Positions 1 through 12,875 of a DNA stretch of 64,000 nucleotides are shown here, piece after piece (the stretch's first letter is position 1; each line of letters begins with the position of its first letter). A program made the position numbers and the translations under genes. The notes under the pieces were generated by a model. It was not told the origin of the DNA and made no database searches. It was given only the letters and a program-made list of their open reading frames with translations. Where the stretch lies: contig JBBBDQ010000308.1 in assembly GCA_037127315.1 (NCBI GenBank), forward strand, positions 1,475,001 to 1,539,000, given 5' to 3'. Source of the DNA: Ascarosepion bandense (taxonomy: Eukaryota > Mollusca > Cephalopoda > Sepiida > Sepiidae).

Positions 1-330
1 TAAAGCTTGCCAGTGTGTTCGTACAGCGTTACAGTTTTCGTACGCTTCCTTGGAGTAACGTCCGTCACAGATAATGGGCGTAGGACAACTAATCGCCAGT
101 AGAGGCGTGATAAATATCTGATGACGTAATATTTTTCAAGGCCAAACAAGTTTGTTCTTACATCCCGAAAACAGATTCATATTACTGCACACAACACTAA
201 ATAACCTAATCTGAGAAGAAAATAGACATTGATTACACCCTGTCACTCCAGTGGGTCTAAAACCGTCCGTATGGTGAAAGAAAGTAAACTACAGCAGTTT
301 TTAAAATTAATTTGCACAAGTGTATACGTA
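1..330 (-). mobile_element. Tc1-like transposon, 5' end fragment
   Basis: Reverse-complement reading gives a 5' region closely matching those at 25.86-26.4 kb and 53.5-54.0 kb. It has an AGGGTGTAAT-type motif near position 245, then a leader, then the transposase start, where the ATG has become ACG. The visible N-terminal reading is DVTPRKRTK followed by YEHTG, the beginning of a Tc1-type helix-turn-helix DNA-binding domain. The window edge cuts the copy off, so the catalytic region cannot be judged. The lost start codon suggests an inactive copy. Confidence 0.6.
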
Positions 331-778
331 AGTAAGTGAGATGCAAGTTCTTTACTTTTAACTTATTTAATTAATTATAGATTTAAATTATTTTTTTCAT
401 TTTTTTTATTTTCATTTAATATTTATTGCATGTTGCAAAAAACACTTTGTAAATAATATTAACTTATATTTATTTTTTAATATAAAGATAATGGTTATTT
501 AAATTTAAATTTAATTTTTTTCTTTTGATTTAATTCAAATTGACTTATTATTTATATATATATATCTTATTTTATTTATTTTTGTTTTTCTATTGTTTGA
601 ATGCAAATAAAAAAATATATTCATGTTAAACACGTCCCTAATGCTAAACACATCACTCCCAGTAGAGCATAGGCCATCGACGACCGCTCACCGTCATCGA
701 TATTTCTTTAACTTGTCTTTTTTACAGATAAGGATGTTGGTCCCTACGCAAACACCAGTATCCTACAGGCGGGGTAGC
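331..778. other. AT-rich sequence, nothing recognised
   Basis: Very AT-rich sequence with a short TATATATATATAT run near 555. I see no long frame, RNA gene or terminal repeat here. The 680-770 part is less AT-rich but matches nothing else I can recognise in the window. Confidence 0.5.
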
Positions 779-1870
779 AGTTAAGTACCATCCGTGATAC
801 ACGCTTATACGATCATGTCTCTTTCCATTTTGATAAAATGATATCAATTATTCGAAGTAGCTATATGATTTTGGCAAGTGTAACCGGGTAAGACAATCTA
901 GCAAGTAGCCGTAATGGACCGGTACTCGTCATAGTTGAATCATTGTATTCACTTACGCACAAATACCCTTAGGAAAGGTATTAATCCGTCTATTCCTTCC
1001 AGTTATGGGTTAAATAGCAGGACAGATTGGGTTCTATAGCCTTGGTCGGCAACCAGTCTACCGCAGAAAGCAATGGCAATCTACTGCGGGATAATCTTCT
1101 GCCCAGTCAGTCGTATCTCTTTCGAGACATGATCGCCCAAGCGTGTATCACGTATGGCACTTTAACTGACTAACTCGTCATAGTCGTATGCAGTATGCTT
1201 AGGCTTATGCAGTAGGCGTAGTAGTAGGTGGCCCCGCCTTAGTCTGTATTTATTGCTGACACCAGCCAATCATATTACTGTGAGGGGGAACCGAGGTGTA
1301 TGCATATTCATTACATCACGATCCATCACTGACAAATCAGGAGATTTTCCCGCAGTAGGTTGACATTTTTTTTGCTGTAGACTGGTTGCCAACCAAGGCT
1401 ATATAACCCAGTCTGTTTTGCTATCCAATTTTTTTTATCCAGATCAGTCAGTTAAGTACCATACGTGATACACGCTTGTGCGATCATGTCTCTAAAGAAG
1501 CATGACTGACTGGGCAGGAGATTATCCCGTAGTAGGTTGCCATTACTTTCTGCTTTAGACTGGTTGCCAACCAAGGCTATATAACCCAGTCTGTTTTGCT
1601 ATTCAATTTTTTTTATCCAGATCAGTCAGTTAAGTACCATATGTGATAAACGCTTAGAAGATCGTATCTCTTTCGACCCATGACTGTCTAAACAGAAAGA
1701 TTTTATCGCAGCAGATTGCTATTTATTTCTACGTTAGACTGGTTGCCAACCAAAGTTATAGAACCCAATTTAACCCATAGCTGGGGAAAGATTAGTATAT
1801 TCCGCAAGGATATTTCTGACGAATTCAACTGAAATTCGATCTCGGCTCGCCGATTTATCATTCCGTGCTG
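779..1870. repeat. Cluster of tRNA-derived SINE copies, both orientations
   Basis: One SINE family, seen again at 15.65-16.17, 18.16-18.77, 36.37-36.6, 42.87-43.05 and 54.83-55.0 kb. A plus-strand body runs from about 930 to 1180 (TTCACTTACGCACAAATACC through the GGGTTCTATAGCC block to a TGACTGAC-type end). From about 1325 to 1870 there are minus-strand copies in a partial tandem of about 180 bp, repeating TATCCAGATCAGTCAGTTAA at about 1437 and 1617. A fragment sits at 779-825. The last copy ends in the tRNA-like head near 1820-1870 (GAACTCGGC-type box B, mutated). A stretch near 1190-1325 is not explained. Confidence 0.65.
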
Positions 1871-1940
1871 AATGTTGAAATGTCATCTGATAAGCATCAA
1901 AATCCAATTAATTCTGTTAAGCACTTAGAAAAGCTCAGAA

Positions 1941-4245
1941 TTTAAAAAAAATGTTTGAATTGGTGGACAATCTGCGAGCAAAGCATTCGGCCTTGTCCGC
2001 TGAAGACGTGAGGACCTCAAATTTATTGATTACAGCGGGTTTTTTTCGAGCTTGTTTAACACATTTTTACAAAGCCAGTAGTCTCTGGAGCCTAACTTAC
2101 GTGATTTTATACGCTGCTTCATTCTTTCAGCAAACAACAGCTTAGCATCATTCAAGATCCTCTTGCACTCATTACGAGCAGAGGTAAAAAGACACCTCTT
2201 ATGGTCAGACGCCTGGCTCCGATAAAGCCAGAAGTGGTTTCTGTTGGCATTAGGGACCGAGCAAGCAGGGGTGAACCAGGGGGCGAATGGAGTTTGAGTC
2301 GTAATTTTCTGGCTGGGATGAAAGCATCGATTCCATCTTTAACCCAAGAGGAGATATCAAACGCATAGTCTTCAACGGGAAGACTAAAAAAGTTTGTTCC
2401 AAGGGACGCTACACAGGAAACCGCAGAACGACTCTTTGAGGGAAGTGGAAGGAGATATTAACAGAAACCACAGCATGATCCGAGTTGCCAAGAGGGAAAA
2501 GCTGCGAGGCTTAGTAAGAGTCAGGGATAGAAGTGAAACAGAAACCTAACAGAGAATCCGTACCGTTAAGATTATTAAAGAAACGCGTAGGGAAATCTAT
2601 CACTTGCGTAAGGGATTGAGTGATTAAAAATATCATGTTGTGGACACCAGCACGATGTGTGACAGAGCTTTTCAACTACTCGGCGTGGTGGGCATTAAGT
2701 CTCCAAACATAAATATATGAGTGAACGGGTGAGAAGAAATATATGAGTGAATGGGTGAGAAGAAATAGCCTTATAAATATATATTGTTCTAGATGCTGCC
2801 AAGTACGGAAAGAGTTATGGATCCCGGGAATGGGGTCCGCACAAATAAATGAACAACGACCAGTAATTAAGATAGAAAATAAGTGTATTAAAGTGAGGAT
2901 ACAGACTTGAATGAAGATTAGTAGTCCAGGAATACAAGTTAGTAAAAAGTATATGTACAAGTCTCTGGAGGTGAAACCGTAGTATATTGAATATGACCGC
3001 GTCGGAAGCTGACGGGTACTGCGTAATAATCTTCTCGATGAGTGGAGCACAGAGCTACTATGTACTGACCGCTAACCTCTCTCGGGACTCTCGTATTCTC
3101 CGGTTAACTCTCTGTGAAAACGCGGTATTCAATATTTATTTACCCACTCACTAGGGCAAAATGTGGCACAAAGCCTTTTTAACGTGGGTTCTCCGGGCCA
3201 TATAGCGCAGCCAAAAATATCTGTCTAATTTTGCTCTGCCGTGACTTTATTCTTCGGCGGAGCCACGACTGGGTTAATACTCTCTGCTCGTAGGCAGAGA
3301 GATTGACAGTATCAATGGATTTACCGCGAAAAAATGCGGAATTCTCTCGTCTCGCTTCTATAAACTCTGGACGAGTCCATCTTTATGAAAAGGGAAAACC
3401 CTATAACAGAAAGTTCATGAGATGAAGGGGGGGGACGGTAGAGAAAGAAAAGATAGCTAACCGATCTTAGTAGAAACAGACGGAGACATGTAGGAATGTT
3501 CTGCAGATTCAAGAGAAATCACCCTAGCTAGAGAGAGATGTTCGCTGACCATAAAAGCCACTTCCACGCATATGAATATTAGAGTCCTTCCTAAAGAAGG
3601 GAATGTAACAAGGGATATAGAAAGCAGAAGAAGGAATAGAAGGGTCAAGGTTAGTTTCACAGAGAGCTAAGATATCAGGTGAGTTTACTTGGATAAAGGA
3701 TCCACCGCTGCAAAATTTGGTACAGATACCACGAATGTTCGCGAAAGAGATGAGGTGATTTTTGTTTAACTGGTTTAGTTTTAATTCTTACTTTGTGTCT
3801 TGTCAAAATCAGAGATTATTTTGGTAAGGAGAGGCCTAGAGTAGGAGTAACAGTTGGTCGTCAAATGCAATGTGCAGGAAAGAAACTGGAGCATACTGCA
3901 GCTTAATGTGGCCTCAGGGTTGTCCACCGGAGGCACTTGAAGAGACACTCCTCCATAGCACTACAAGAAACCCCGATATTATTCAACTGTTGATCAGAGC
4001 AGTCTACATAAGATTTCGGACTCGTGACTACCAGTCGGAAGTAGTAACCAGGAAACTGCCGACCCAAGACTCAGAATACAGAGAGGTCGCCACTATCCAC
4101 ACGCATTAGAAAAGGCTTACGACAGCACTACTATTAAGACTTGAAGAGAAGAAAGAAAACAAGGGATGAGCCTATATTCCTGTTGAAAAGAAGTGGGAGG
4201 AGTATGAACCGGGTGATAGTAGGGTCTCTCTACTCCAATTAAAAA
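1941..4245 (-). mobile_element. Jockey-type LINE, decayed copy with insert
   Basis: Minus-strand copy of the LINE family best seen at 45.27-48.6 kb. The 3820-4245 part matches its 5' untranslated leader (shared block GTTGATCAGAGCAG and the ACCGGGYGATAGT end). 3420-3790 matches the endonuclease segment (reading RSVSYLFFLYR). 1941-2777 matches the region between endonuclease and reverse transcriptase, where plus-strand GTGAGGACCTCAAAT is antisense to the coding frame. The frames are broken throughout and the reverse transcriptase is absent. It keeps about 300 bp around 2080-2330 that the longer copy at 47.1-47.2 kb lacks, so neither copy is parent of the other. A foreign block interrupts it at 2778-3420. 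Confidence 0.75.
2778..3420. repeat. Insert containing a diverged hairpin-chain repeat
   Basis: This block has no counterpart in the LINE on either side. Its right part (about 3120-3310), read on the minus strand, matches the 240-bp unit at 28.9-29.8 kb: a CTCTCTGC/GCAGAGAG hairpin, the CCAGTCGTGGCTC arm and the GACAGATATTTTTGGC spacer in the same order. The left part (2800-3060) is unrecognised. The arms are less perfect here than in the tandem copies. Confidence 0.55.
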
Positions 4246-4299
4246 AATAAAAAAATAGAATCTATTACGTTTTAACTTAGTTAAAATCAGAAGATCACT

Positions 4300-4599
4300 T
4301 ACAGGAATTTAGTCTCTAATGTAAGACAATTTTCTGACAAGTTAAAAAGAAAACACGTGATGACAAACGTTAACAAAGACAAAACTGAGTTAAAATAAAC
4401 AAATACATGAAAATGTCTTACATTTAAAGAATTTAAGCAATACGGAAATCAATGCCAAAATCAAACGGGACAAAAACAAAATGGTAGAATTTTAGAAAAG
4501 AGGGGAGAAGGAAAAAATATCACAGCTCACAATTGGAATGACCAGTAAATTGAAAATTTGTTTAAAACCAGATCGAGCGATTATTAAATTTATTTCTAA

Positions 4600-4606
<7 letters not shown>
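4300..4606. repeat. Dispersed repeat flanking the 2.4-kb pair
   Basis: Shares CACGTGATGACAAACGTT, ATCGAGCGATTATTAAATTT and nearby sequence with 9848-9960, and AGACAATTTTC-type sequence with 10040-10140. The same repeat therefore lies on both sides of the two 2.4-kb elements. No coding frame. Confidence 0.5.

Positions 4607-4641
<35 letters not shown>
4607..4641. repeat. (TA)n microsatellite
   Basis: Uninterrupted TA run directly abutting the 5' terminal repeat of the first 2.4-kb element. Confidence 0.9.
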
Positions 4642-4645
<4 letters not shown>

Positions 4646-7037
4646 TACCTCCATTACGTCACAAAAATCCATCATAAAAAAAGTTTAAAAAGGTTAAAAA
4701 CTTAATAAAGGAAATTTTTCTATCCAAAACGTTTATAATATTATGAAGAGGAAAGATCAAAGTAAATTTTAATTATTTTATAAAATTTTTTAATCCCTTT
4801 TAACATTTTCGAAATTTTGTCAGAAAATTTTGTTTTTGATTTGGAGTTAGCGTGGTTAAAAATATTACGTCTATGCTATAATTGATTACGTCATTTTTTT
4901 TTCTTCACTCACTTTTTCGTTTTCCGAACACATTAATTAGGAAATTCTCGCAAAAATCAAATATTTGTCGGATTTTAATGAAACTTTCAGTACTCATTAA
5001 CAAATGAATAAAATTATTTTTGAAATTATTACCTTCTTAAAATTTTGATGAAAACAATTGTTTTTAAGTCTGTTACCCCCCCCCCCCCCCTTCAAGTAAA
5101 TTCATGAAATTTTAATGAATTTTAATTTTCTGGAATTTTTTGTTTTATTAGTTAAACGCAGAACTCATCGGGAAATATAAATCATGTATTTTTTTTATTT
5201 AAAATTATGATACACGATACCAAAATCTGCTCCGAAGAGAAATATAAAAATGCAATAAAACTTTGATATAATTTAATTTGATAAGCTTTTAATTGCTGGA
5301 ATAAATAATAAAAATTAAGGACATTATAGTCTGAAAAAAAAATTTTTTTTTGATTACTAATAAAATTATAAAAGAATTGTTTTCATTTTTTTATTTTTTT
5401 TATTATAAATAATGTATAAAGTTTTTAAAATATTTTTAAAATCTTTTAAAGAACTGTATCTGTTTTTCCTTTTAGTTAAGAATTGATGATTATACTGTCT
5501 ATAAAACACAAAAAAAATTAATAAAAAATTTTCACCAAAAATATTTTTAAACAGAAAAAAATGAATTAATTATTTGTGCAAATACGTTCAAAGTTATAAA
5601 GTACGATGTTCAAATCTTATAAAGTACGGTGTTCCATATGGGTCAAAATGATTCTATAAGTTAGCAAGCGTTCTGGCAAAACATAACGCAATTTCAATCT
5701 TACGTTTCTAAAATTTAACAGCCTGTTTGCAAGTAATTCCATCAACATTTAAAAGTATCTTTTTATTTTAAAATCTTTAATTTTTGAATTAATTGTGACC
5801 GTAGGTGCATTAAGTAATTCATGATAATTAAAAAAAAGATATGTATTGAACACTACAGTACAGTTCAAAAAAATAAAAACATTTTCATAACTGAACTTCA
5901 AAAAATATTCACGATAAAAGTTTGTTTTAATTAAATTTGAAGAATTATCATAAATGGTAACTTTTTATACGTTTGGGAATTACCTAACTAACCATTATAA
6001 AAATTTCTACTTGAATTTTTTTTTTTGAGATTTTTAGACAAACTTGTCAAACATTTGTTCGCACTTTTGTCTAAAATACCCCCTCACGAAAAAAATAATT
6101 AACAAGTCTTCTGATTTTGTTATACCTAAATTTTTAAAAAAATGAAAAGGCATTCATCTCAAAATTCAGAATAATTTAAGATTGTGACAATTTTTTTTAT
6201 TAAATTTGGGGAATTTTCTTTCTTTTTCCCCCCACTTACATGTTCTTTCAATTTTTTTTAAATGGACAAACCAAACGACAATGAAAAGTCTGGTTACATT
6301 TTATTTACACTTACCAAAATAAATTTGTTTTTTATCTCATTGTTTCTTATTAAATTACAATTATTTTAAAAGAAATTTAAATTTTTAAAATTTTTATTTA
6401 TTCAGAAAGCATATTCAAATGTCTGGCTATAAATCTAAACTAAAATTCTATAAAATATATAAGTGCTGAAATTGTTAAATTTTTAATTTCACTATTTGTT
6501 AAAAACCAAAAAAAAAAAAAAAAATTAAATTTTTTTAGCACGATTGGTCACCATACACTGTGTATCAATCAACATCCGGTAGCTGTCATCTTTCGTTACC
6601 TCTATGAGTTACATAACAAAAAAAAAGGACTACCGTAATTAATTTTGTTTTTTTTTTTAAATTTCTGGCAGTAAACAATTATTAATTGATTGAAAATAGA
6701 TAAAGGTTAAGTTTTAATATTAAAATTTGACTTTAATAACCTGTCAGCGCGTTTTTTTTTATTTTTTCAAGATTTTTAAAAACAGAAATTAGGCTACTGT
6801 TTAATTAACGAGTCATTCAATCAGAAATGGCGGTATATTTAAAAAAAAAATTAAAATTTTAGATTTAAATCAATATAATTTAGGTTAAAAATTACACCAG
6901 TATGTTTTGCTTACTAGAATTATTAAATTTAATCTCTTGGCTGTCAATTAAAGCTAATTTTAAAGCTTGAAGGTAACTTATTTATTTTTAAAATTTCAAT
7001 TTAATTTTAAGTTTAGGTAAAAAAATGGACTCCAGTG
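4642..7037. mobile_element. 2.4-kb AT-rich non-autonomous element, copy A
   Basis: Starts TAGGTACCTCCATTACGTCA and runs about 2.4 kb with no long frame. Aligned by eye with 7083-9482 it is nearly identical, with scattered substitutions and homopolymer indels. Its 3' end stops at CTCCAGTG, about ten bases before the terminal repeat that copy B retains. TA at the edge plus the GGTACCTCCA inverted end of copy B suggest a DNA transposon with TA target duplication, but no transposase is encoded. Dependence on a partner in trans is inference. Confidence 0.6.
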
Positions 7038-7082
7038 TATATCGAGGCAGCAAGTAATTTTCTAAACATATACTGTTAAATG
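7038..7082. repeat. Short spacer from another repeat family
   Basis: ATCGAGGCAGCAAGTAATTT and the following TAAACATATACTGTTAAAT match the repeat at 61.67 kb and, inverted, at 62.16-62.19 kb. The same family resumes at 9483 after copy B, so copy B sits inside this repeat. Confidence 0.65.
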
Positions 7083-9482
7083 TAGGTACCTCTACTACGT
7101 CACAAAAATCCATCATAAAAAAAAGTTTAAAAAGGTTAAAAACCTAATAAAGGAAATTTTTCTATCCAAAACGTTTATAATATTATGAAGAGGAAAGATC
7201 AAAGTAAATTTTAATTATTTTTAAAAATTTTTTAATCCCTTTTAACATTTTCGAAATTTTGTCAGAAAATTTTGTTTTTGATTTGGAGTTAGCGTGGTTA
7301 AAAATATTACGTCTATGTTATAATTGATTACGTCATTTTTTTCTTCACTCACTTTTTCGGTTTCCGAACACATTAATTAGGAAATTCTCGCAAAAATAAA
7401 ATATTTGTCGGATTTTAATGAAACTTTCAGTACTCATTAACAAATGAATAAAATTATTTTTGAAATTATTACCTTCTTAAAATTTTGATGAAAACAATTT
7501 TTTTTTTAAGTCTATTACCCCCCCTTCAAGTAAATTCATGAAATTTTAATGAATTTTAATTTTCTGGAATTTTTTGTTTTATTAGTTAAACGCAGAACTC
7601 ATCGGGAAATATAAATCATGTACTTTTTTTATTTAAAATTATGATACACGATACCAAAATCTGCTCCGAAGAGAAATATAAAAAATGCAATAAAACTTTG
7701 ATATAATTTTTTTTGATAAGCTTTTAATTGCTGGAATAAATAATAAAAATTAAGGACATTATAGTCTGAAAAAAAAAATTTTTTTTTGATTACTAATAAA
7801 ATTATAAAAGAATTGTTTTCATTTTTTTATTTTTTTATTATAAATAATGTATAAAGTTTTAAAAATATTTTTAAAATCTTTTAAAGAACTGTATGTGTTT
7901 TTCCTTTTAGTTAAGAATTGATGATTATACTGTCTATAAAACACAAAAAAAATTAATAAAAAATTTTCACCAAAAATATTTTTAAACAGAAAAAAATGAA
8001 TTAATTATTTGTGCAAATACGTTCAAAGTTATAAAGTACGATGTTCAAATCTTATAAAGTACGGTGTTCCATATGGGTCAAAATGATTCTATAAGTTAGC
8101 AAGCGTTCTGGCAAAACATAACGCAATTTCAATCTTACGTTTCTAAAATTTAACAGCCTGTTTGCAAGTAATTCCATCAACATTTAAAAGTATCTTTTTA
8201 TTTTAAAATCTTTAATTTTTGAATAAATTGTGACCGTAGGTGCATTAAGTAATTCATGATAATTAAAAAAAAGATATGTATTGAACACTACAGTACAGTT
8301 CAAGAAAATAAAAACATTTTCATAACTGAACTTCAAAAAATATTCACGATAAAAGTTTGTTTTAATTAAATTTGAAGAATTATCATAAATGGTAACTTTT
8401 TATACGTTTGGGAATTACCTAACTAACCATTATAAAAATTTCTACTTGATTTTTTTTTTTTTTGAGATTTTTAGACAAACTTGTCAAACATTTGTTCGCA
8501 CTTTTGTCTAAAATACCCCCTCACGAAAAAAATAATTAACAAGTAAGTCTTCTGATTTTGTTATACCTAAATTTTTAAAAAAATGAAAAGGCATTCATTT
8601 CAAAATTCAGAAAAATTTAAGATTGTGACAATTTTTTTTATTAAATTTGGGGAATTTTCTTTCTTTTCCCGCCACTTACATGTTCTTTCAATTTTTTTTT
8701 AAATGGACAAACCAAACGACAATGAAAAGTCTGGTTACATTTTATTTACACTTACCAAAATAAATTTGTTTTAAAATCTCATTGTTTCTTATTAAATTAC
8801 AATTATTTTAAAAGAAATTTAAATTTTTAAAATTTTTATTTATTCAGAAAGCATATTCAAATGTCTGGCTATAAATCTAAACTAAAATTCTATAAAATAT
8901 ATAAGTGCTGAAATTGTTAAATTTGTAATTTCACTATTTGTTAAAAACCAAAAAAAAAAAATTTTAATTTTTTAGCACGATTGGTCACCATACACTGCGT
9001 ATCAATCAACATCCGGTAGCTGTCATCTTTCGTCACCTCTATGAGTTACATAACAAAAAAAAGGACTACCGTAATTAATTTTGTTTTTTTTTTGTAAATT
9101 TCTGGCAGTAAACAATTATTAATTGATTGAAAATAGATAAAGGTAAGTTTTAATATTAAAATTTGACTTTAATAACCTGTCAGCGCGTTTTTTTTTATTT
9201 TTTCAAGATTTTTAAAAACAGAAATTAGGCTACCGTTTAATTAACGAGTCATTCATTAAGAAATGGCGGTATATTTAAAAAAAAAATTAAAATTTTAGAT
9301 TTAAATCAATATAATTTAGGTTAAAAATTACACCAGTATGTTTTGCTTACTAGAATTATTAAATTTAATCTCTTGGCTGTCAATTAAAGATAATTTTAAA
9401 GCTTGAAGATAACTTATTTATTTTTAAAATTTCAATTTAATTTTAAGTGTAGGTAAAAAAATGACTCCAGTGGAGGTACCTA
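7083..9482. mobile_element. 2.4-kb AT-rich non-autonomous element, copy B
   Basis: Complete copy with both ends: 5' TAGGTACCTCTACTACG and 3' CCAGTGGAGGTACCTA, giving an inverted terminal repeat of about 10 bp (GGTACCTCCA, one mismatch) flanked by TA. It lies within a repeat whose uninterrupted form is visible near 61.67 kb, which supports insertion. No frame of note. The family assignment is open; TA flanks point to a Tc1/mariner-type mechanism. Confidence 0.6.
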
Positions 9483-9960
9483 CTTATTATAAGAGATAAT
9501 GAATGTCTAATTATGTTTAATCATGAGCCGTTCTAAACGTCGTATTTTTGCTTTAATTTCAGTTGAAAATAAAGACAAAAATTCTCCAACATTTGGATAA
9601 TTATTTATTGGTTTTCTTCTAAGCTTTCGGCTCACATGAGTCATCTTCAGAGAGGTTGTTTAGACTAAAATATTATAACATCCACTATCACCGACGATTT
9701 TATTTTGTGTTGACATAAAACTCCGCTTGGCAACGGCAAAAGTTACCAAAAATAATAAACGCAGTTCTTAAGTTTGCGACGCGGTTTTATGACGTCACAC
9801 CGCGGGATAGCGCGAAATGACAACAAAACCATCTAGTCAAATGCAATGTAAACACGTGATGACAAACGTTCAGCTGTGGTTAACAAAGGCAAAACTGAAA
9901 TTTGTCTAAAAACATATCGAGCGATTATTAAATTTATTTCTAACTATAGAATATATATAT
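9483..9960. repeat. Dispersed repeat with a hammerhead-like relic
   Basis: TTTAATCATGAGCCRTTCTA, AATTCTCCAACATTTGGATA and the AAGCYTTCGGYTCACATGAG block recur at 61.68-61.9 kb and inverted at 62.04-62.2 kb. Read on the minus strand, about 9620-9650 gives CTGAAGA, a CTCATGTGAG stem and CCGAAAGC, which resembles a decayed hammerhead core. The 9848-9960 end is shared with 4300-4606. A Penelope-type origin is inference. Confidence 0.5.
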
Positions 9961-10465
9961 AACATTGACGGGAGAGGTTATTTATCTGAGATAGGGAATG
10001 GCAGATACATTGAGAGAAAGAAAGAACTGAATCTAGTCCCTAATTCAAGACAATTTTCCAACGAGTTAAAAAACATAACAAAAAAATCACGTGACGGCAA
10101 ATGTTCAAGCTGAATTAAAACTTTAAAAAAAGTTAATCACCCATGAGGTCGCAGAGACGCAGTTTTTGACTATATGAATATTCAAACAGGTTCACTTATT
10201 TGAGAAAATGGTAGTGAGCCGTTGGGAGCTGGTTAATGTTTCCTTGATTCGGCCTTGTGTCATACGAAACCGAACTCCCTACAGCTTACTAGTTTATACA
10301 GAGTTATAATCATCAGAAGGTTTTCATCAGAACGTTGGTTGTCGGCAGGTTGGAATGTTTGGAATTGTGTGGAATAGTGTAAGAATAAAATATACATTTT
10401 TTCATGTTAAAATAGAAATTTATTAAAAGGAAAGAATAACACAAGTTGTGGAAGTTAATGTGCAA
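9961..10465. other. No gene recognised
   Basis: AT-rich. 10040-10130 resembles part of 4300-4390; the rest shows nothing I can name. The short frames here lack family motifs. Confidence 0.4.
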
Positions 10466-11170
10466 TTTTTTTTTTTTTTTTATAAGCGTTTCACCCCGAG
10501 CAAGGCATGTCACTGCCACTACTGTGCAGGGGGCTACGTAGAGTGGAGAAAGGCTGATTAAATATAGGAAATAACAGAGGGTGGGTGATAGGCGGGTGAG
10601 GATACCGAGAATGAGGGTTGGATAGATGAGAGTGTTGTGAGAATAGTTGGGAGTTAGTGTGATAGGAGGTGTCTATTGACCCTACATTTAAACACCTGGA
10701 GATTGTAACTGTCGGGAAAGCAGACTTGTGGAAGGGAGTTCCACAGGCGGGAAGCGCGAGAAAAGAAGCTGTTGGAGTAGAATTTACGGTTACATCTTAT
10801 TTGTTTAACTGTAAAAGGGTGGGACCTAGTTGCTAATCTAGTATCTCGTGTAAATTCGTGCTTAGGCGGCACCAGTGATCTAAGCTCATCGGAGCAGAAG
10901 CCATGAAAGTACTTGTAGAAGAGGCACAGGGAAGCTACATCACGCCGGTGTGAGAGCGGCTGCAGCCGGTCTGCCAAGTCAGTATCAACCACGTTACAGA
11001 TCCTCCTTTGTATTTTGTCAAGAAGCCCAAGGAGAGAAGCAGGGGCACCCGACCAGATATGGCAGCAATATTCAATACACGGGCGGATGGTAGATTTGTA
11101 TATGTGCAGAATAGTTTCAGGTGGGAAAAATTTCCGGGCCCTGCACAGGGAGTCCACTAGAAACATTTAG
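10466..11170 (-). pseudogene. Jockey-type LINE, 5'-truncated 3' end with RT C-terminal frame
   Basis: A 170-residue frame (10654-11166, minus) is the C-terminal domain that follows the reverse transcriptase in the LINE family at 45.3 kb. Landmarks are SLCRARKFF, YKSTIRPCIEYCCHIWSG, LDKIQRRICNV, LCLFYKYFHGFCSDEL and SRASRLWNSLP. The frame is unbroken, which suggests a fairly young insertion, although it starts at a chance ATG because the copy is 5'-truncated, as usual after incomplete reverse transcription. Downstream, the 3' tail (GTAGCCCCCTGCACAGTAGT, then GGGGTGAAACG) ends in a T-run at 10466-10481, the minus-strand poly(A). No catalytic RT motif is included, so this copy is inert. Confidence 0.85.
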
Positions 11171-12245
11171 AAATTAAGGGTAAAGTTCGTGTTTAATGAT
11201 AAAATTATGGGTCTCAAGATTTGTAGAAAATGTTCGTAGTAGTAATTGTTCAAAGAGATAAGGAGAAAAAGAACAAAGTGCGATCTGACCTTATCTCCGG
11301 GTCGATTTGAAGTTGAAGTTACATTTTAATGGTTTCGTCTCGTGGCTCACATCTGACTCTGATTGACTGACGCTAATGAAGTCTTTTATTGAAACTAGAT
11401 TTTTTGCACTTACTCGCGAAGTTTTTTTGGTCTTGCAAGTCGCTCCCATTGGTCAAAAATAATTTTAGCACCTACTTGCGAAATCTGGCTTCGACTTTTT
11501 CTTTAAGCACATGGTCAATTCTTTTTCTATTTGGGAAAACCAAGATTTCACACGTCATTGTGAATTTTTGTAAAAGTGAAGAAGGTTGATTTTAATTAAT
11601 TTCTTATCCGCTACAGTAGAATGCAACCATCATTCAGTTATACACCATTCAGTATTCGTCTAATCTGAACAAATACCAAGATAGGTGTGTTGGAAGATTG
11701 GCGGAAAGCAATCTTACTGCTATTTCCTTCCAATCGGCTATATGTCGTACCAAGCTAAGATTAGTAAATATTAAATCAAATAGGTCCATTCTTTAAGAAG
11801 ATTTGCAAAACATAATCTCCCTGAGATTATCCACCATTGGCGCAACAAAATCTTCATCTATTCTGTTTCATACAGCGACGAGTTAATCTTAATGAAACAT
11901 GAACGAGAAACGTTTGCTTTGATTAATTTCTCGTACAGTAGTCTGCAATATTCCTTTGACAAATTCGATATAATTTGTTATTGGATAACATTATTACTAT
12001 TCAAAAACTGAACATATCAATTGAACTTTTTTTATAAGATGGCTGATTGAAAATAATTGATAAGAACAAGAAATAATGAAGAATTGTTCTCTTTTCAGTC
12101 GATATTAATTCAATCAACTTCGTTCTTAAACACGATTATATTGTATTACTTTTTTCGCTTCTGTGTCCAGTTCGCTTTTTGGATTCACACAGGAATGTAC
12201 GTCATCTGAATTTTCTTTCTTTAAGAATATTTTTGCCAAATTAGT
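11171..12245. other. No gene recognised
   Basis: Intermediate AT content. The longest frame (11389-11589) has no motif I know. I see no terminal repeat, RNA gene or similarity to other parts of the window. Confidence 0.4.
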
Positions 12246-12451
12246 TTGTTAGCATTTCTTTCTTTTTCAATACTGATTTTTCTTTCAAAAATATTTAAAA
12301 AAATATATTTTTTTGTATTATTTCCTTTTGTTTCATCCTTCTTTCTTTTTTTTTTCTTTCACGTCCTTAACTTTTTTATATTCTCCGTGCATTCTTTCTT
12401 TCTTTATTTCTTTCTTTCTTTCACGTCCTTAACTTTTTTATATTCTCCATG

Positions 12452-12490
<39 letters not shown>

Positions 12491-12521
12491 TCACGTCCTT
12501 AACTTTTTTATATTCTCCGTG

Positions 12522-12576
<55 letters not shown>

Positions 12577-12749
12577 TCACGTCCTTAACTTTTTTATATT
12601 CTCCGTGCTTTCTTTCTTTCTTGCTTTCTTTCTTTCTTTCTTTTTTCTTTCTTTCACGCCCTTAACTTTTTTATATTCTCCGTGCATTCTTTCTTTCTTT
12701 CTTTCTTTTTTCTTTCTTTCACGTCCTTAACTTTTTTATATTCTCCGTG

Positions 12750-12804
<55 letters not shown>

Positions 12805-12840
12805 TCACGCCCTTAACTTTTTATATTCTCCGTGCATTTC

Positions 12841-12875
<35 letters not shown>

